A stretch of DNA of 60,000 nucleotides from Zygnema cylindricum. Lineage: Eukaryota > Streptophyta > Zygnematophyceae > Zygnematales > Zygnemataceae. This document shows, in pieces, positions 21,500 through 34,188 of the stretch (positions within the stretch are counted from its first letter, which is position 1; every line of letters starts with the position of its first letter). Location of the stretch: NCBI GenBank assembly GCA_037447655.1, contig JBBHKE010002855.1:99001-159000 (forward strand), in the 5' to 3' direction. The position numbers were made by a program, and so were the translations under genes. Under the pieces are notes generated by a model that did not search any database, had not been told where the DNA came from, and saw nothing but the letters and a program-made list of their open reading frames with translations.

Positions 21500-22715
21500 G
21501 TTTAAATTACAGTAAATTGACATTAATATTGTGCCTTAACTCTTAAAAGGTTGCTTTTTGGTGGGGAAGTTTCAGAAATAACAAGTATAAGAGTTAATGT
21601 TAACTCTAATTGGGTCAACAATGTAAAAATCTTAATGGATTGATATAGCACGTCATACTATTGGTTCGCCTCGCAATAGATTGGCCAATTTATTTTCCAC
21701 TTAAAATTCATGGATGTAAAATGACCTAGATAATGTAGGACAAATTGTTAGGCACTTGACAAATTCACATAGTGTAAACTCCAACCAAATTATTACACAA
21801 ATTCACAAATCATACGTGCGTTCTTTCCTCGAGTTTCACCTACCAGCTTCACGTGCGCCATGCGTGACGCTTGTTGGCTCTCTTTCATTCTGCATCTCCC
21901 TCTACCTTCTCCCCTCGTTTGCCTATTGCTCCATTGATTTTTGTCTTATTGGTCATCACCCACTCCCTTTTGACCTCCCTAACCCATACCATAACTTCGT
22001 TACATGGTATCCTCCCCTTACCCTACCCTTCATCTAAATAATGTCACCCAATATCTGACACTCACCCTGTGCTGCTCCCTCTTCTCAATCATGATATATG
22101 CCTCACCCTCTCCCTTTATCTTACCCTCTTTTTTTTTATTTTACATTGGTCGGCTTCAAAATTCTCTCCAAACTTCCATTTACAGTTGCCGCCACCTTTT
22201 TAACCCCTTTGACCTTTCCCTTTGAATAAATGTATATATTTATATGGATTAGTTTGCTCCGTCTCATCTTGACCAATCTCTTCCCCCCTCTCCCTCTTCC
22301 CCTCCTCTCTCTCTCCCTCTCCTCTATCACCTTTTGTCTCTCCTCTCGTCCCTCTTCCTCCCTCTCCCCCGCTCCTCACCTTGAATTTTTTTTGTTTGGA
22401 AGATTGTGCGAATGAAGTTTCATTCTCCAATTACGGAATTAAAGTTTTTTTTTTAGTTTTTTTTATATGGAGGAGAGGGACAAAGGGACAGAGAGGGAGA
22501 GAGGGAGTAGGAGGCGACGACATTGCCTTTGTCTTTGGAATGACGACGACATTCCCTCGTCCCCCCCCTAAGGACGACTCATCATTCAATTGATGGGCGA
22601 TGATATTTTGTTGTCACCTCAATGTTCAACCCGTGAATTCATCCAACGGGCGACAACGTTTGTATCGTCGCCACATAGTTGGATACAACGCATAAACGAC
22701 GACAAAAATATTGTA
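21500..22715. other. Spacer with polypyrimidine tract, no gene seen
   Basis: CT-rich low complexity at about 22260-22380 and a GGA-rich stretch at 22470-22520 account for the open frames here. None has domain character. Confidence 0.4.
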
Positions 22716-23130
22716 CTAGATGCAAAATGAAAGTATAAAACAAATCTTCTAATTTTTCTCGTCATACTTTATGTAAACAAACAAAACATAAAAACCTTAT
22801 GCTTTTCCTCGTCGTTGGAAATCATGTTAAAATTTTCAAACTTTTGACACGTGCGACGCTCCTTTTCTATTTGTGCAACGGTGATACTTCAATGTAAAAC
22901 ACATCTCCGATGTGTTTTAAGTGAAGTTTGAAGATGACGTTTCTTAATGCGGTTGTGGGTTGAAAAAAAAAATCAACAACATGTAGTATATTTTAGGTTT
23001 AACAATGTCAAAAACTGTCTTTTCACTTTTTTCACTTTTATCGTATAGTTGTAACTTAAGCGGTACATCGCTAAATTTTTGAGGAAAATGACAGAAAAAA
23101 ACCTTTACTTTGTCAAATGGGGACAGGATT
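22716..23130 (+). mobile_element. Harbinger-like element, right half only
   Basis: It matches 54720-55075 in order: CCTCGTCGTTGGAAATC, ACACGTGCGA, GATGTGTTTTAAGTGAAG, GAAGATGACGTTT, GTTGTAACTTAAGCGGTAC and CAAATGGGGACA. The terminal repeat is degraded and the left half is missing. Confidence 0.6.
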
Positions 23131-23602
23131 TTTTTTATGAAACGGTCAAAAAATATAAGACCGAAGTCCGAAGCGAAGTGACGCGCGTTTGAAGCACTCT
23201 CTCGGTGGCTCGCGAGGGCCTTTGACAGTTGGAAATGTACAACTCGAATTAAAACGATCACTGATATGAGGGTGGACTTCAACTACCCCCATAGCCTCGC
23301 GATGTACGCCTCGTTACGCGACAAAAACTAGGGGTGACAACTTAAATGTTAAGAAGAGGCGTTTTAACAAATTTTGTCCAACCGTTTGATGTGATAGATG
23401 TTGAAATAAGTAGTTTTTGTATTTTCTAGGTCTAAAATAAATTAGCGGAAACATATATAGAAAATGATGGCAGCCTGCCTCCATCTCTTCTCTCTTTCCC
23501 CCATACTTGTTGTAGTCACTGAAGGAGAGAGAGAGAGCGATGGAGCCATGGCTGCCTCAGCTCCATAGGAAGGACTAAAGAGTGACTTAAGTCACTCTCA
23601 AC

Positions 23603-23690
23603 AAAAGGTTGAGTCCAACAGGACTCGAACCCCCGACCGGTAGAGCGCGGCGTAGCCGTTAGCTCTAACCAGTCTGTCGTAAAAGTCCGT
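23603..23690 (-). other. tRNA-like module inside the LTR, antisense (copy 2)
   Basis: On the minus strand: ACTGGTTAGAGC (about 23662-23673), box B GGTTCGAGTCC (23621-23631), TTTT at 23603-23606. Nearly the same as 10975-11065. Confidence 0.6.
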
Positions 23691-24386
23691 TAGATGATAT
23701 AGGGTTTCATTTATATTTAAACTATTGTATTACAATAAAATGATTTAACTGAAATATGGACGAAACGAACATATAACTTGTTAAGGTTTAGTGCAAACGT
23801 CATTTCGCACGAAACAAATGAAACGGACATTTGTTTTAAACGGTCGACATTTAATATCGGATTTAATCCGACGGCGCACGTCATCGCCGAGATCGCGGAA
23901 TGGACACTTTGGATTTTATGGACGTGGCATGACGTGGCGCCGCGTGGAAGGATGACATTCGGTCGCGAGATTTCCGGAGAATATACGAACGAGTGGAAAA
24001 ATGACACGCGTCCACTCAGTAGCCTTGTCCTTTACCGACCGTATAGAAAAGACATCGACCGTAGTACCTTTCTGTACTTTACAGTAATATGATTGATTCG
24101 TACTTTAGTAGATAGGGGTTGTGAGAGCGATTTAGGACTTAGGAAATTTTGGTAGATAGACACCTCTCTCTCTAAGAGAGCCTTGTATAAATTGCCATTT
24201 TTGCGGCCTCATATTTTATCGGTTGGTTGGCCGTTTTCAGTGATTCTTTTTGCTACGGACTCAGGGGAGTCCACGCTACGCAGGGGTGCAGTCAAATTGT
24301 CAGTTTGCCTTCTAGGGAAGCAGTGGTTGTGACTTCAAGTGGGTTAGTTAAATACTATCTAGAGGCTTCCTATATTCTGTGGTCTA

Positions 24387-24703
24387 ATGGAGGACACAGA
24401 ATTGCAGGTTATGGGCCCACCCTCTAGAGTGCCCACCTTCAATGGATTTGGGTTCATCTATTGGGAAGCCATGATGATGGGAGCTTTGTGTGAAAAACGA
24501 TACTGGGGTATCGTTAGTGGACAAGTGAAACATCTAGCTTCGGGAACTCCACCAGGATTTGGGGGAGTAAGGTTTCCTACAACAACGGTGGCTTTAGTGG
24601 AGGAGGCAGATGATGGGGACAGCAGTGTGTCCGAAAAGGGGAAAGGGAAGGAGACACCCCTCACTCCTATTACCACAGTATCGCGAGCGGCGACCGTGAA
24701 CAC
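24387..24703 (+). pseudogene. Copia gag, truncated
   Basis: It starts MEDTELQVMGPPSRVPTFNG and follows the gag at 11794 for about 105 residues, through the acidic linker. It then runs into foreign sequence and stops at 24725. Only the N-terminal region remains. Confidence 0.85.
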
Positions 24704-25284
24704 GTCCGCGACCGGACAGTTGTAGGCAACTGCGCTCTACAACGTCCTTTCAAAGAAAGGACAAACAGCCGATGGAACGAAGGGACCACAGCCGCAAAGC
24801 CACCGGTCCTTTATCCTTCACACCCAGAGCGGTCCTTCTGAACAGTGACATTGGGCAAGGCCTAAAGCCGACTCATCCGCCTCCCCCCGCCCCAAAGAAA
24901 CTTCCCCTGGTTTTGAAGATTTTAAGAAACCCTAGCCGGAAAAAGATCCTTCAACCACTAAGAAAGATCAAGAATGGTTTCAACCGATACTTGGCTGAAA
25001 GACCAACCACAGATCCGCCGATGACACCTCCAATACGGAATTTTGACGAAGAATGTAAGGAAGCAGGGGGGGGGGAATAAGAGAAATGAGAAGACGACGA
25101 TTCACCCATTTCATCGCCCAAAGCTCTCCCTCCTTCCTCCAAGCCGGCAGTAATGCTAGTATGGCACTTGATGCCCTACGCTCTCACTCACGTCAAAACG
25201 CTCGCCTCCTCTCAAAATTTGCTTGAAGAAACACTGATATAGGCATTAGGGGAAGAGATTCACACCAGGAGGGAAAAGGTCGCG

Positions 25285-25557
25285 TTGGCAGAACCACCTA
25301 AGACAAGCTTCATGGCGGCAGAACCAAAAACTTCTATGGCGGATAGAGATTATAAGGCCTTATCAGTGGCTCTTATTCTTAACAGGACGGGAAATTTTAA
25401 ACGCAATGGATACGGCGCGTATCATGATGCCGTGGTAGACACCGCAGCTCTCCCAAATCTCATCACCACATCAGCATTACAACAAATGCCCGAGGAACTC
25501 CGGCCGAAAATCAGCCCTAGAGACATCTGCCTGAGTACGGTCAGCAGTGGGAGCTAA
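25285..25557 (+). pseudogene. Gypsy protease region
   Basis: The frame carries AYHDAVVDTAALPNLITTSAL, with VVDTAA in place of the usual D(T/S)GA active site, and a hydrophobic LI that follows as in retropepsins. If the reading is right, the catalytic Gly is lost to Ala. A frame break follows at 25557. Confidence 0.55.
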
Positions 25558-27318
25558 CCAGTATACGGCATCATCAAGGCAATGGAAATCGAATTTGCTG
25601 ATGACGCGGGACAATACGTACTAATTCAACTCCCCTTCCTAGTGGTGAAGGTAAGCAATTTGAAATTTAGTTGGGTATGGCTACTTGGACGAGGTTGAAC
25701 ATGGAATTGAGGGTGTGGAAGGAACAGATTACAGTTTCAAACCCGGAGGACCCAAAGGGCACCAAAGTGGTGGTCCCCCGGGATTTATTGAACCGGGGGA
25801 AAACAATTTTTCCGGTATCTAGATGCTATCCCGTATACTCTACATCAACACCTTCGAAGTTGTTTCGGAGACTCCACAGATATTGTTGACTCTATATAGC
25901 AATTCCCTATTTTTAAACGGTAGGAAAGGGAGTATTATAATAAATTGGTACAGATGGCCACACTTCGGCAGAAAGTGGATAGAAGCTTTGCCGCCATACC
26001 GCACGGAACAACAAAGGTTCTCCGGTTAGAACTGCCGACAATTTCTCAAATTGGGAGGGACTTCAATCGACAAGTGGTGTCATTGGAGATCCCGCCCTCG
26101 AGACTCAAGATTCTATCATTATTTTCCCGTGTTAGTTCCGACCTGGAAGCCGTCTTGAAAGCTAGATAGAGAGTAGAAACATACTCGCCAGTCGAGATTG
26201 AGCCGGACGCCCATGCAGTCAGCGAGTATAGACTACAGCAGCTTCACCAACTTTACCCACAACAACTCCCAGTATTTGCCATGTCTAACTCTCACCACAA
26301 GCTTCTCTTGAATGTAGACAGCATCACCAATTCACATTTGGAAAAACTAGGACGAGTAGATCTGGTGGTCGCTAGACGACCATACCAAGGGTATTGGTTA
26401 GCAGGACAGGGCAGGTACACCAGGATGTCCTTAGCAGAACATTCTTCCAGATGACGCGACTGATAAGAGAGATACAGAAACGTCAGGACACGCCAGTGGG
26501 GTACGTCCTAGAAAATGTTCACCCCACAGATGATAAAAGAAAACAGGTGGTCAGCAGCTGGAACCAAGTAACTCTGGTTCTGGGGACTCCCATAGTTTTT
26601 GACGCAGCTCAGATCGGATCAAGAGCCCACAAAGTTCTGGCTTATAGGACCAACTTGGTTCCTCTTCCTATCCTCCAAAAGCTGTTGAAAACAGAGGTTT
26701 CGGATCCTAGCATCACAGTTCAATAGATTCTCGGACCAAGGCGAATGGCCACCCCCGTGACCAAAGCTGACCGAGCACCCTTCTTCTGTTGCAACCAGCC
26801 CAGGAATCCACAGAAAGCCCTACCAACCCTCGTATCATTCCCCAACAGCCATGCTTATAGGAAAGGAGCACCAAGAATGATATTTGACAGAATAGCCGCT
26901 ACGTGGACAACACCAAGTATTGAAGAACACGAACAGGCAATATGATTTCAACAGGGAAACACAGCAGCACTAGGAGTTTTAGTCTCAAAAAGGTGCAGTT
27001 TGATCGGGCAAAGTATAGATTTAATGCAATTTCATGGGTGTTGCAGCATTCTTTGGCATTCTCTAGCCTACAATCTCTAAAGTCATGGACAACATACCTT
27101 GAAGCTCCACAACTGTTGGCCATGCAAGCTACTATGCAGCTTGAGGGGGGGAGAAAGGCAAGAAGAGAAAAATTTACAAAATTACATTCAGATAACATAC
27201 TGAACCCAGTAGTTTCCTCACTCGGGGGGAGAGAAGGCTTAGAACTCGAAATTGTCAGTAGCAGCGTTTTTACAGCCGAGCAAGGGACAGATCCACAGGT
27301 AGAGCTTAAATTCGACAT

Positions 27319-28297
27319 CTCCTTCGAGGGTCGACCGCCAAAGCATCGGCTGCAGTGGAACCCGGAAAGATGGACTAGACTCTAGGGGAACAGTTAGATC
27401 CACATCAAAAAGCTCGACTCTCCAAGCTGTTAGAGGAGAACGGGCAGGTGTTTTTTTAGTCTGACACAGATATAGGAATCTATAAGAGGACCCCTTTTCG
27501 GATAGATCTGACCGATGAGACGTCAACTGTTTGGCAGAAACAACATTCTCTTAGCTTCAACGAGAAAGAGTTCATCACCGCAAAGGTGCAGACTTTGGTG
27601 GACGTAGGGCTTGTGTAGGAGAGTACCGCGCTACATGGGTTTGCCTCTCCAACAGTACTCCCGCCAAAGAAAGACTCATTCCGGAAAACAATATTTTCCG
27701 GATGTGTGGAGACTATGGGATGCTTAACACGGCAACTATTTCCGATCGTTATCCAATGCCTACCCCGGAAAAGATCTTCGATTCTCTTGCTGGGGCCACC
27801 ATTTATTCCACGTTGGATATGAAGAATGGATTCCACCAGATTGCAATGGAGCCAAAGCACCGAGAGAGGACAGCTTTTTGGGCAAGATCTAGGTTGTATG
27901 TGTGGCTGTACATGCCATTTAGTCTCAAAAATGCACCTGCAAAATCCAACGGGCTATAGACGAGGCCCTCGGGGTAATTGATTGCGCACGGTGTTACATC
28001 GACGATGTAATCATTTTCACCAAGACATTCGAAGAATACTTTGAGCATATAGAGATTGTTCTCCGGGCTCTCCAAGCAGCGGGCTTGAAGTGCCATCTGG
28101 GGAAGGGAATTTTTGGTGTGCAGAATATCATTTATTTCGGTCATGAGGTGACTCATGGAACAGTGCGTCCCCACATGGTTAAGTTGGCAGCTCTCGACGC
28201 ACTTCAAACCCTGCAAGACATTTCTGCCTTCCGCACCTTCTTAGGTGTGGCCAACTGTTACCAGAGGTTTATTCCCGAATTCAGCAACCATGCCTAG
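27319..28297 (+). pseudogene. Gypsy reverse transcriptase, interrupted
   Basis: Segments include FNEKEFITAKVQTLVDVGLV, a stretch from 27702 with DYGMLNTATISDRYPMPTPE and YSTLDMKNGFHQIAM, and GHEVTHGTVRPHMVK with FRTFLGVANCYQRFIPEFS from 28138 on. The YxDD region lies near 27995-28010 (CYIDDVIIF in one frame) but is separated from its neighbours by stops. Several frame changes are needed. Confidence 0.8.
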
Positions 28298-28300
28298 CCA

Positions 28301-29053
28301 TTGAATCAATTATTGCGAAAGGACCAGAAGTGGCAGCGGGCAGAAGAACATCAGATCGCTTTTCAGTTTTTAAAAGACTCCCTCAAGCAACATCTAGTGC
28401 TCTGGATGCCCGATCACCAACGACCTTTTCTCCTTTATACTGATTGGAGCAGGTTCGGATTGGGAGCAGTGTTGGCTCAATTGGACGATGCAGGGGTGAA
28501 ATACGAAGTGGCTTACGCCAGGCGGAGCAATAACAGGGCCGAGGGGAATTACAGCAGTTACCACGAGGAATTACTCGCCGCAGTATGGGCCATCCAGCAC
28601 TTCAGGCCTTACCTCTATGGAGTACACTTCACCCTTATTACAGATCACCAGCCCCTCAAATGGATAATGGAGAACAGTAAGTTGACTGGCAAGCTGACCA
28701 GATGGGTTCTCATTTTGCAAGAATACGATTTCACCATCATCCACCGAGCAAGGGAGATTCATGGGAATGCATACGGACTCAGCAAGAATCTTGACCCTTC
28801 CACTAGAGACTCTATAGGGGCTCGGCACGATGAAGACCCGAAGCTCAGCTTGGGACTTATCCGTGCTTCCTCCGCCTTCATTTGGTTGCCTCTGACTGAA
28901 GGAGAATTGTCGAATTTTGCGGCGGACGTTAAGGGGCATGCTCCCATTGGATCTGGCCGCAAGGATATTTGGAATGACACCGATTCCCTCCAGTCCATCC
29001 AGAATGGTTCCCCTCTTCCTCACTTGGCAGGGAGTCATTTGTCCAGTGTTTAG
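28301..29053 (+). pseudogene. Gypsy RNase H
   Basis: A 250-residue open segment with LLYTDWSRFGLGAVLAQ (catalytic D in YTDWS), NNRAEGNYSSYHEELLAAVW (E), TDHQPLKWIM (D) and LTRWVLILQEYDFTIIHR. Family order is intact. YTDWS is as in other gypsy RNase H domains. It is the longest surviving piece of this element. Confidence 0.85.
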
Positions 29054-29204
29054 ACCCGGATGGCGGCGTATGAATGGGACCGAGGAATTCTTCTCATAAA
29101 ATGGGCCAATGTGACGAGGAAAGTGGTTCCTCCTCTGACAGATCGGGAAACGCTCATTTTTCGACCTCACCAACTATGCGGGCTCTTTGGACAGAAACAA
29201 ACAA

Positions 29205-30220
29205 CCTCAGTGGTTACCGGGTCGTACTAGTGGCATGGGTTGCGGGCCCACATCAACCGTGTGGTGCAAACGTGCCCTTCCTGTGACCGAGTGAAAGCCG
29301 CCTTGACAAAAAGGGTGGAACGGAACTTCATTCTCTCCCCATCCGCGGGATGTTTTACAGGTGGTCACTCGATCTGCTAGGACCACTTCCAACCAGCCGT
29401 AGGGGAAACTGTTTTGTTCTAATAATGATTGAACACTTCTCCCAATGGATCGAAGTGGTGGTTATTCCCCAAAAAGAGTCCAAAGCAATCGCGGACGCAT
29501 TCTTGTAGAGAGTGTTGTCCCAATTTGGAGCACCAACCGAAGTTCTCATGGATCAAGGGTTCGAGTTTGTTGGAGAATTTTCTAACCTTATAGAAAAGTG
29601 CCTCATTGACCATTGGTTGACCAGCCGAGACCACCCCCCCAAGCCGACGGTTTGGCTGAGAGGTGCGTACAGACAGTGAAGCGGTCACTACAAAAATATG
29701 TCGTTGAAGAATATTTGGGGGAATGATTCAGAGGTGTGCCTTGGATTGCCATGGGATACAGGTTCAGTAGGCATGCCTCCCTCCACTCCTATAGCCCTTA
29801 CTTCATTCTCTTTGGCCGACATCCCATTCAATTGGGAGCCGCCTCGGCTCAGGCGGTTCTACAACCGGAAATGGACAACCGGGGGACAGTCGAGAAACTG
29901 ATTGCCGACCGAGCCAAAGTATTTCACCGCGAAATACCTCTGGCTATGGGCAATTTACAGACTACTTAGCACAGGGATCAGCTTTGGTATTCCCAACGCC
30001 CGAGCGGAAATTATGTCCCACGGCAACGGCTATTCGTACCTGGGGATTTTGTGTATCGCATGCAACAGAAAAAAGGGATACTTTGGACATTTCGGCTGAA
30101 CGAGTGATAGTGAAAGTAGTGCGGGTCTCTAACAAAGGGGTTCTTACCTTAGAGGGGAAGGATGGCCGAAAAATTAAAGAAAATCGATCAATGTGGCTCC
30201 TTGCCACCTGCGAGGGTTAG
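29205..30220 (+). pseudogene. Gypsy integrase and C-terminal tail, interrupted
   Basis: Fragments in different frames: AHINRVVQTCPSCDRVKA (zinc-site CxxC), FILSPSAG, DQGFEFVGEF-like and SKFHR-like remnants. The last open piece is VVRVSNKGVLTLEGKDGRKI, followed by KENRSMWLLA, at about 30105-30210. At least five frame breaks are evident. Confidence 0.65.
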
Positions 30221-30475
30221 AAGACGAACCCACTTTCCACTTCACCTATTTTGCAGAACCACCCTTTTGTTCCTCTGCTTGCAATGGGTCCTCTGTGTCC
30301 GATCTTCTGCTAATGTCCAAACACTATCACCAAGGGTGGTATGAAGGCTGCCTACCAATGAATTGGGAGCCCCGCTCTCAACCCGCAAACTCGTGATTCT
30401 GTGGGGACTGCGAATTTGGCGGCTAATTTGTCTAATCCTCTTAGACATACGGGACTAAGAGGAGGGGGGGGAATC

Positions 30476-31806
30476 TGAGGGGGGGGACGGGGTACTTTTA
30501 CTTTTACTCTCAATTCCTCATTATTACCTATGCATATCCCTAGGGGGGAAAGACAGAGAAGGGCATGGTCACGAGTCCGGGGAATCATTAGCATTTGGGG
30601 TGGATGGCAGGTCTCTCATGCACATCTCATAGGTTATCTTACCTGAACCTCACGGTCCCCAAGCACGCTCGACAGCTGTCAAACTCGTGTGCATCTTCGG
30701 CACATTTGAACTCTTAGGAGTTTCTAGAGCCTCGTTCCACCTTGTACGGACTCCAGCGTACGAAGAAGGGGGGACAACGCGTCGAATCAGAACTTTGTAT
30801 TTTTAACGTGGAGCACAACGCACTTTAGTTCACCTTAAACTGAGGTTGGACTGCGGAGTTAGTCCGGTGCAAAGGTGGCAGCTCCATTACATGGCATCCG
30901 TTCTATGTAGCTATAGCGGAGGGGTACATTGTGGAACGGCACGAAGCCTTTAAGATTGTCCTGTAGATCATGTTGTTATCCGTCAGTAGGATGTTTGTTG
31001 AGGTCCAACAAACGAGCAAAGCATTTATGACACCGGGTCAAAGTTAAACGTTTTACGTCAATTCAAAACTTTGTAGCTTACTAGTGTACCATAGGAAAAC
31101 CTTTGGCTGTCAATTTAGCCGGAGCCAGTCGCCTAACTTCTTGCCGTATGTGAAGTACAGCCTGGTTTGTCTTCTGTCCGTACGATAACAATTGCTAGCC
31201 GCTGATTGGCTTTGAGCATTGCTTTGCCTTTGGTAGATGCAATAGGACAGACTTTTGTTGTATAAGACACTTGGGGTCGAAGGAGACAGGTTGCTTTTTC
31301 AGTACTGTCTCCTCAGAAAACCCCCAGAGAATTAAATCAACCTTTCTGTTGGAGAACTGTTACATTGTGTCGTTGACCCTGTTGCTATCTTTATTTTGGA
31401 TTGTCTTTTGTGGAGACCGTAGCTGGGGTGGGTTGTTCGCACTATCCTCTCTTTGGGCGGTTTGGACTTACGTTGTTTGAAACTTAGAAGATTTTTGTCG
31501 AATCCGTACGGTGGAATTGAGGGGTGAGGGAGACTCATACCTGTCTTCAAGGCCATTGGGAGAGTTTCCTTCTTCTGAGTTTAGTCATCATTGCACTCCG
31601 GGGTAAGCTCGCTCGCTTCATCATTATCATTTACTTATATCTTTATTTCCATTCTCTAGGGCAAGGTGATATTTTTAATCTAGAAGAGCCGATTTTTATT
31701 GTTTCTATATTTTTGTGTGGGAGTTATTTACATACTCTTCTGGTCGTCGTTGGGTTTCTGTTCGGAGTTCTTGTGGGCCGTATCGGATGACTATCATTCC
31801 CTTGCA
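30476..31806 (+). repeat. Gypsy 3' LTR (end approximate)
   Basis: It starts TGAGGGGGGG just after the purine tract AGGAGGGGGGGGAA. A TATA-like TTGTATAAGAC sits at about 31257-31267. The end is not fixed because no 5' LTR is available to compare. The sequence changes to minus-strand copia at about 31811. Confidence 0.55.
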
Positions 31807-32188
31807 ATTTTGTGTCCTCCATTAGACTACAAAATACAAGAAGCCTCTATATAGTTATTAACTAGCCGACTTTAAGCCACAGCCACTGCTGCCCTAGTAA
31901 TCAGGCTTACAATCTATATGCACCCTTGTGAAGCTTGGACTCCCCTGAATCCGTAGGAAAAACAATCTCTAAAAATGGCCAACCAGGCGATAAATTATGA
32001 GGCAGTAAAAATGCCATTTTGTACAAACTCTCAAAGGGAGAGGTGACTACTTACCAAAATTTTCTAAATCTTAATTCCCTCTAATAACTTCTATCTACTT
32101 AAGTACGGACCAATCAGATTACTGTACCGTACCAAAAAGTACTACTGCCGGTGTACCTTGTGTACGGCCTATGTACGACAAGGCTACT

Positions 32189-33523
32189 TGTTGTTTTTGA
32201 AAAGTTAGTTTCGTGCGAACACATCGTTTCGTGCGTACGCGATGTTTCGTGCGTACGCATTTACGCGATATATTGTGGAGGTTCGAAAGGATTTATGGAT
32301 TGGGGAATTAAATGTACACATAAAATTAATGGAGTAATTGAGTGGCGCGAAATGTGAGAGGAAATGGACGGCGGATCGCGAAGCAATCCGACGTGAGATA
32401 ATCGACGAAGATAAAATGGTACGTCGCACGTACGAAACATAATGCGACAGATGAAATTTATTACATGGGACGCCGCCGGTACGGAGCGTCGTATTTGACA
32501 GGTGTACTTTAAGTTGTCGCTTATTGCGACATGCATTTATCGAAAATGACGTGTACCTTAAATGCGACAAGGCGCATTTATGACGAAGTACGTGATTTCG
32601 GTACGGACAGGATTTGGATCGTACGAATTGATTTCGGCAAGTTGTTCGAGGTACACGTGGAGGGCGGACGACGTCCGCCGATATTTTTAAGGGACCACAT
32701 TGTTTTTATGACACATTATCTAGTGGACCGTACATATGCGATGTCGGTTCACTACGTGGACTTATCGACAAGTGACTAAGCAAGTTGTCACTTATGACGC
32801 GGATTTTTGGATGCGTCGGTGTAAATATTTGAAGCATCAATGTTTTGTCTTATTTGAATTAATGATTTAGTGTTGATTAAAATAGTTATATTTTACGTGA
32901 TTAATGAGGATATCGACACTTTAATTTATGTGTCGTATTTGCAGACAAGTGTACGCTTACGATTGCTTGACTCTCAGGTGTACGCTTACGATTAATTTGA
33001 TTTAGTGACAGTTACGTAATTTACGTTGGTTATTTTGACACTTAGTGATTTGTTAACAGCTCACAAGTGTATATATAGGTTTGAGCTTCATTAGAATAAT
33101 AATCAATGCTGGTTAGTAAAGTGGGGACCGAAGATGTAGACTTTTAGGGTTGCCGATTAGGTCATGCATTTGAGTAATATGTTTATTGATATACTTTTGT
33201 TTATTTAATGATTATGTGAGATTGGACTCTTTTTGTTATGGTTTATTTATGTTATTTTATGTTGTTTTATATATGTTTGATATGCATTATTTATGCATTT
33301 GTCCTAGGGTTTGTTTATGTCTATTATTCCATCAAACCTTAGATGTTGTCATAGGGTTTATTTATGTTGATTATTCCATGAAACCCTAAATGTTGTTTGT
33401 TGCGTCTGTGTACGCATATGGAGGATGCATTTCATATGATTGTTCGTTGACCTATTTTTGGCTTAGCTTTTTGCATGATAGTTTGGGTCGCTTCTGCGGT
33501 CTATTTTAGACCAAAGAACAACA
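32189..33523. mobile_element. Solo LTR inserted in the copia LTR
   Basis: It begins TGTTGTTTTTG and ends AGAACAACA, a TG...CA pair with TGTTGTT/AACAACA inverted ends. It is flanked by a 5-bp duplication CTACT (32184-32188 and 33524-33528). The uninterrupted LTR at about 38870 reads GGCTATTAAGC at this place. A TATATATA at about 33068 and direct repeats of TTTCGTGCGTACGC near 32227-32258 lie inside. There is no coding capacity. Recombination between two LTRs of a full element explains it. Its orientation is unknown. Confidence 0.9.
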
Positions 33524-33890
33524 CTACTAAGCAGACCCGTGTCTGCTTTTTACTCGTCCGTACATTCCTCGGAATTCCTATGACCGAATATCATCTCTCC
33601 ACATGGCTCCATGTCATGCCACGTCAGAAAACGCCAAGGTGACCACTCCGGGATTTCGACGATGATGTGCACCGTCAGATTCGCAATGAGACGCAATCGT
33701 AGCCGTTATAAATACTTGCGGGATATTTGCCTCTTTGCCAAAAACATGCGTGGTATTAGTTTTTGAAATGATGTCGTACTTCGTACTTTATCAAAATTGT
33801 ATATATGCACGCCGTATCCAGTTTTAGTTAAATGAATTTGTTCCTTTCTAAATGTATATATATCTAACACATACCATAGCATTTAGCATT

Positions 33891-33983
33891 GGTCCTAGTC
33901 TAATTGGATAAGATGACCCCTGTCGGTCAACCTGACGACCGGTAGTTACCAGGATCAAATCCCGGGTCCGTCATGTATATTTT
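33891..33983 (+). other. tRNA-like module in subfamily B LTR, antisense to the LTR
   Basis: GGTCCTAGTCTAATTGGATA (33891-33910) is box A-like. GGATCAAATCCCGG (33952-33965) is box B-like. TTTT follows at 33980-33983. The body resembles an arginine-type tRNA in its D and T arms, but the acceptor stem is poor. It sits at the same LTR position as the modules at 10975 and 23603. Confidence 0.55.
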
Positions 33984-34188
33984 AGAGTAACCTACTAAAA
34001 ATAACTGCTTGTTGGACTAGGGCAGTCAAGGATCAACCACCCTCTCTATCCTTCAATGACTACAACAAGTATAGGGGTTTGAGAGAGGAGGTGGAGGCAG
34101 CCTATATGTCCTTTTTCTTTTTTATACTAACATATTAAACCTAGAAAATACTCTAGAAATCTATCAATTTCAACACTCCCCTTATTTT

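Larger units (their letters stand above)
23399..24703 (+). mobile_element. Copia subfamily A, 5' LTR and gag start, truncated
   Basis: An LTR starting TGTTGAAATAAG at 23399 and a gag frame at 24387 parallel 10773-12120, with the same GA run, tRNA-like module and TATA region (TGTATAAATTG near 24184). Similarity stops at about 24700 inside gag, where unrelated gypsy sequence begins. The rest of the copia is missing, so the junction is a truncation. I cannot tell which event came first. Confidence 0.85.
24704..31806 (+). mobile_element. Ty3/gypsy retrotransposon, 5' truncated, decayed
   Basis: The order is gag-like region, protease (25285), RT (from about 27320), RNase H (28301), integrase (about 29205-29900), a C-terminal tail (to 30220), a polypurine tract (30460-30473) and a 3' LTR. 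RT and RNase H before integrase is the gypsy order. No 5' LTR is present; the left side abuts copia gag at about 24703. Frames are broken by many stops. Confidence 0.82.
31811..34175 (-). repeat. Copia subfamily B LTR plus following leader and gag start, split by an insertion
   Basis: The pieces 33529-34175 and 31811-32188 together align with 38500-39521. The LTR starts TGTTGAAATTGATAG at 34175. The split is filled by the solo LTR at 32189-33523. The part near 31811-31840 is a gag start, not LTR. Confidence 0.8.

Noticed and set aside
21756-22430. Open frames with hydrophobic segments
   Set aside because: Pyrimidine-rich low-complexity DNA gives leucine, serine and proline runs. No domain or splice context.
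24704-31806. Gypsy element inserted into one copia gag (24703 and 31811 as the two halves)
   Set aside because: The two gag pieces are in opposite orientation and both contain the gag start, so they cannot be the two sides of one interrupted gene.
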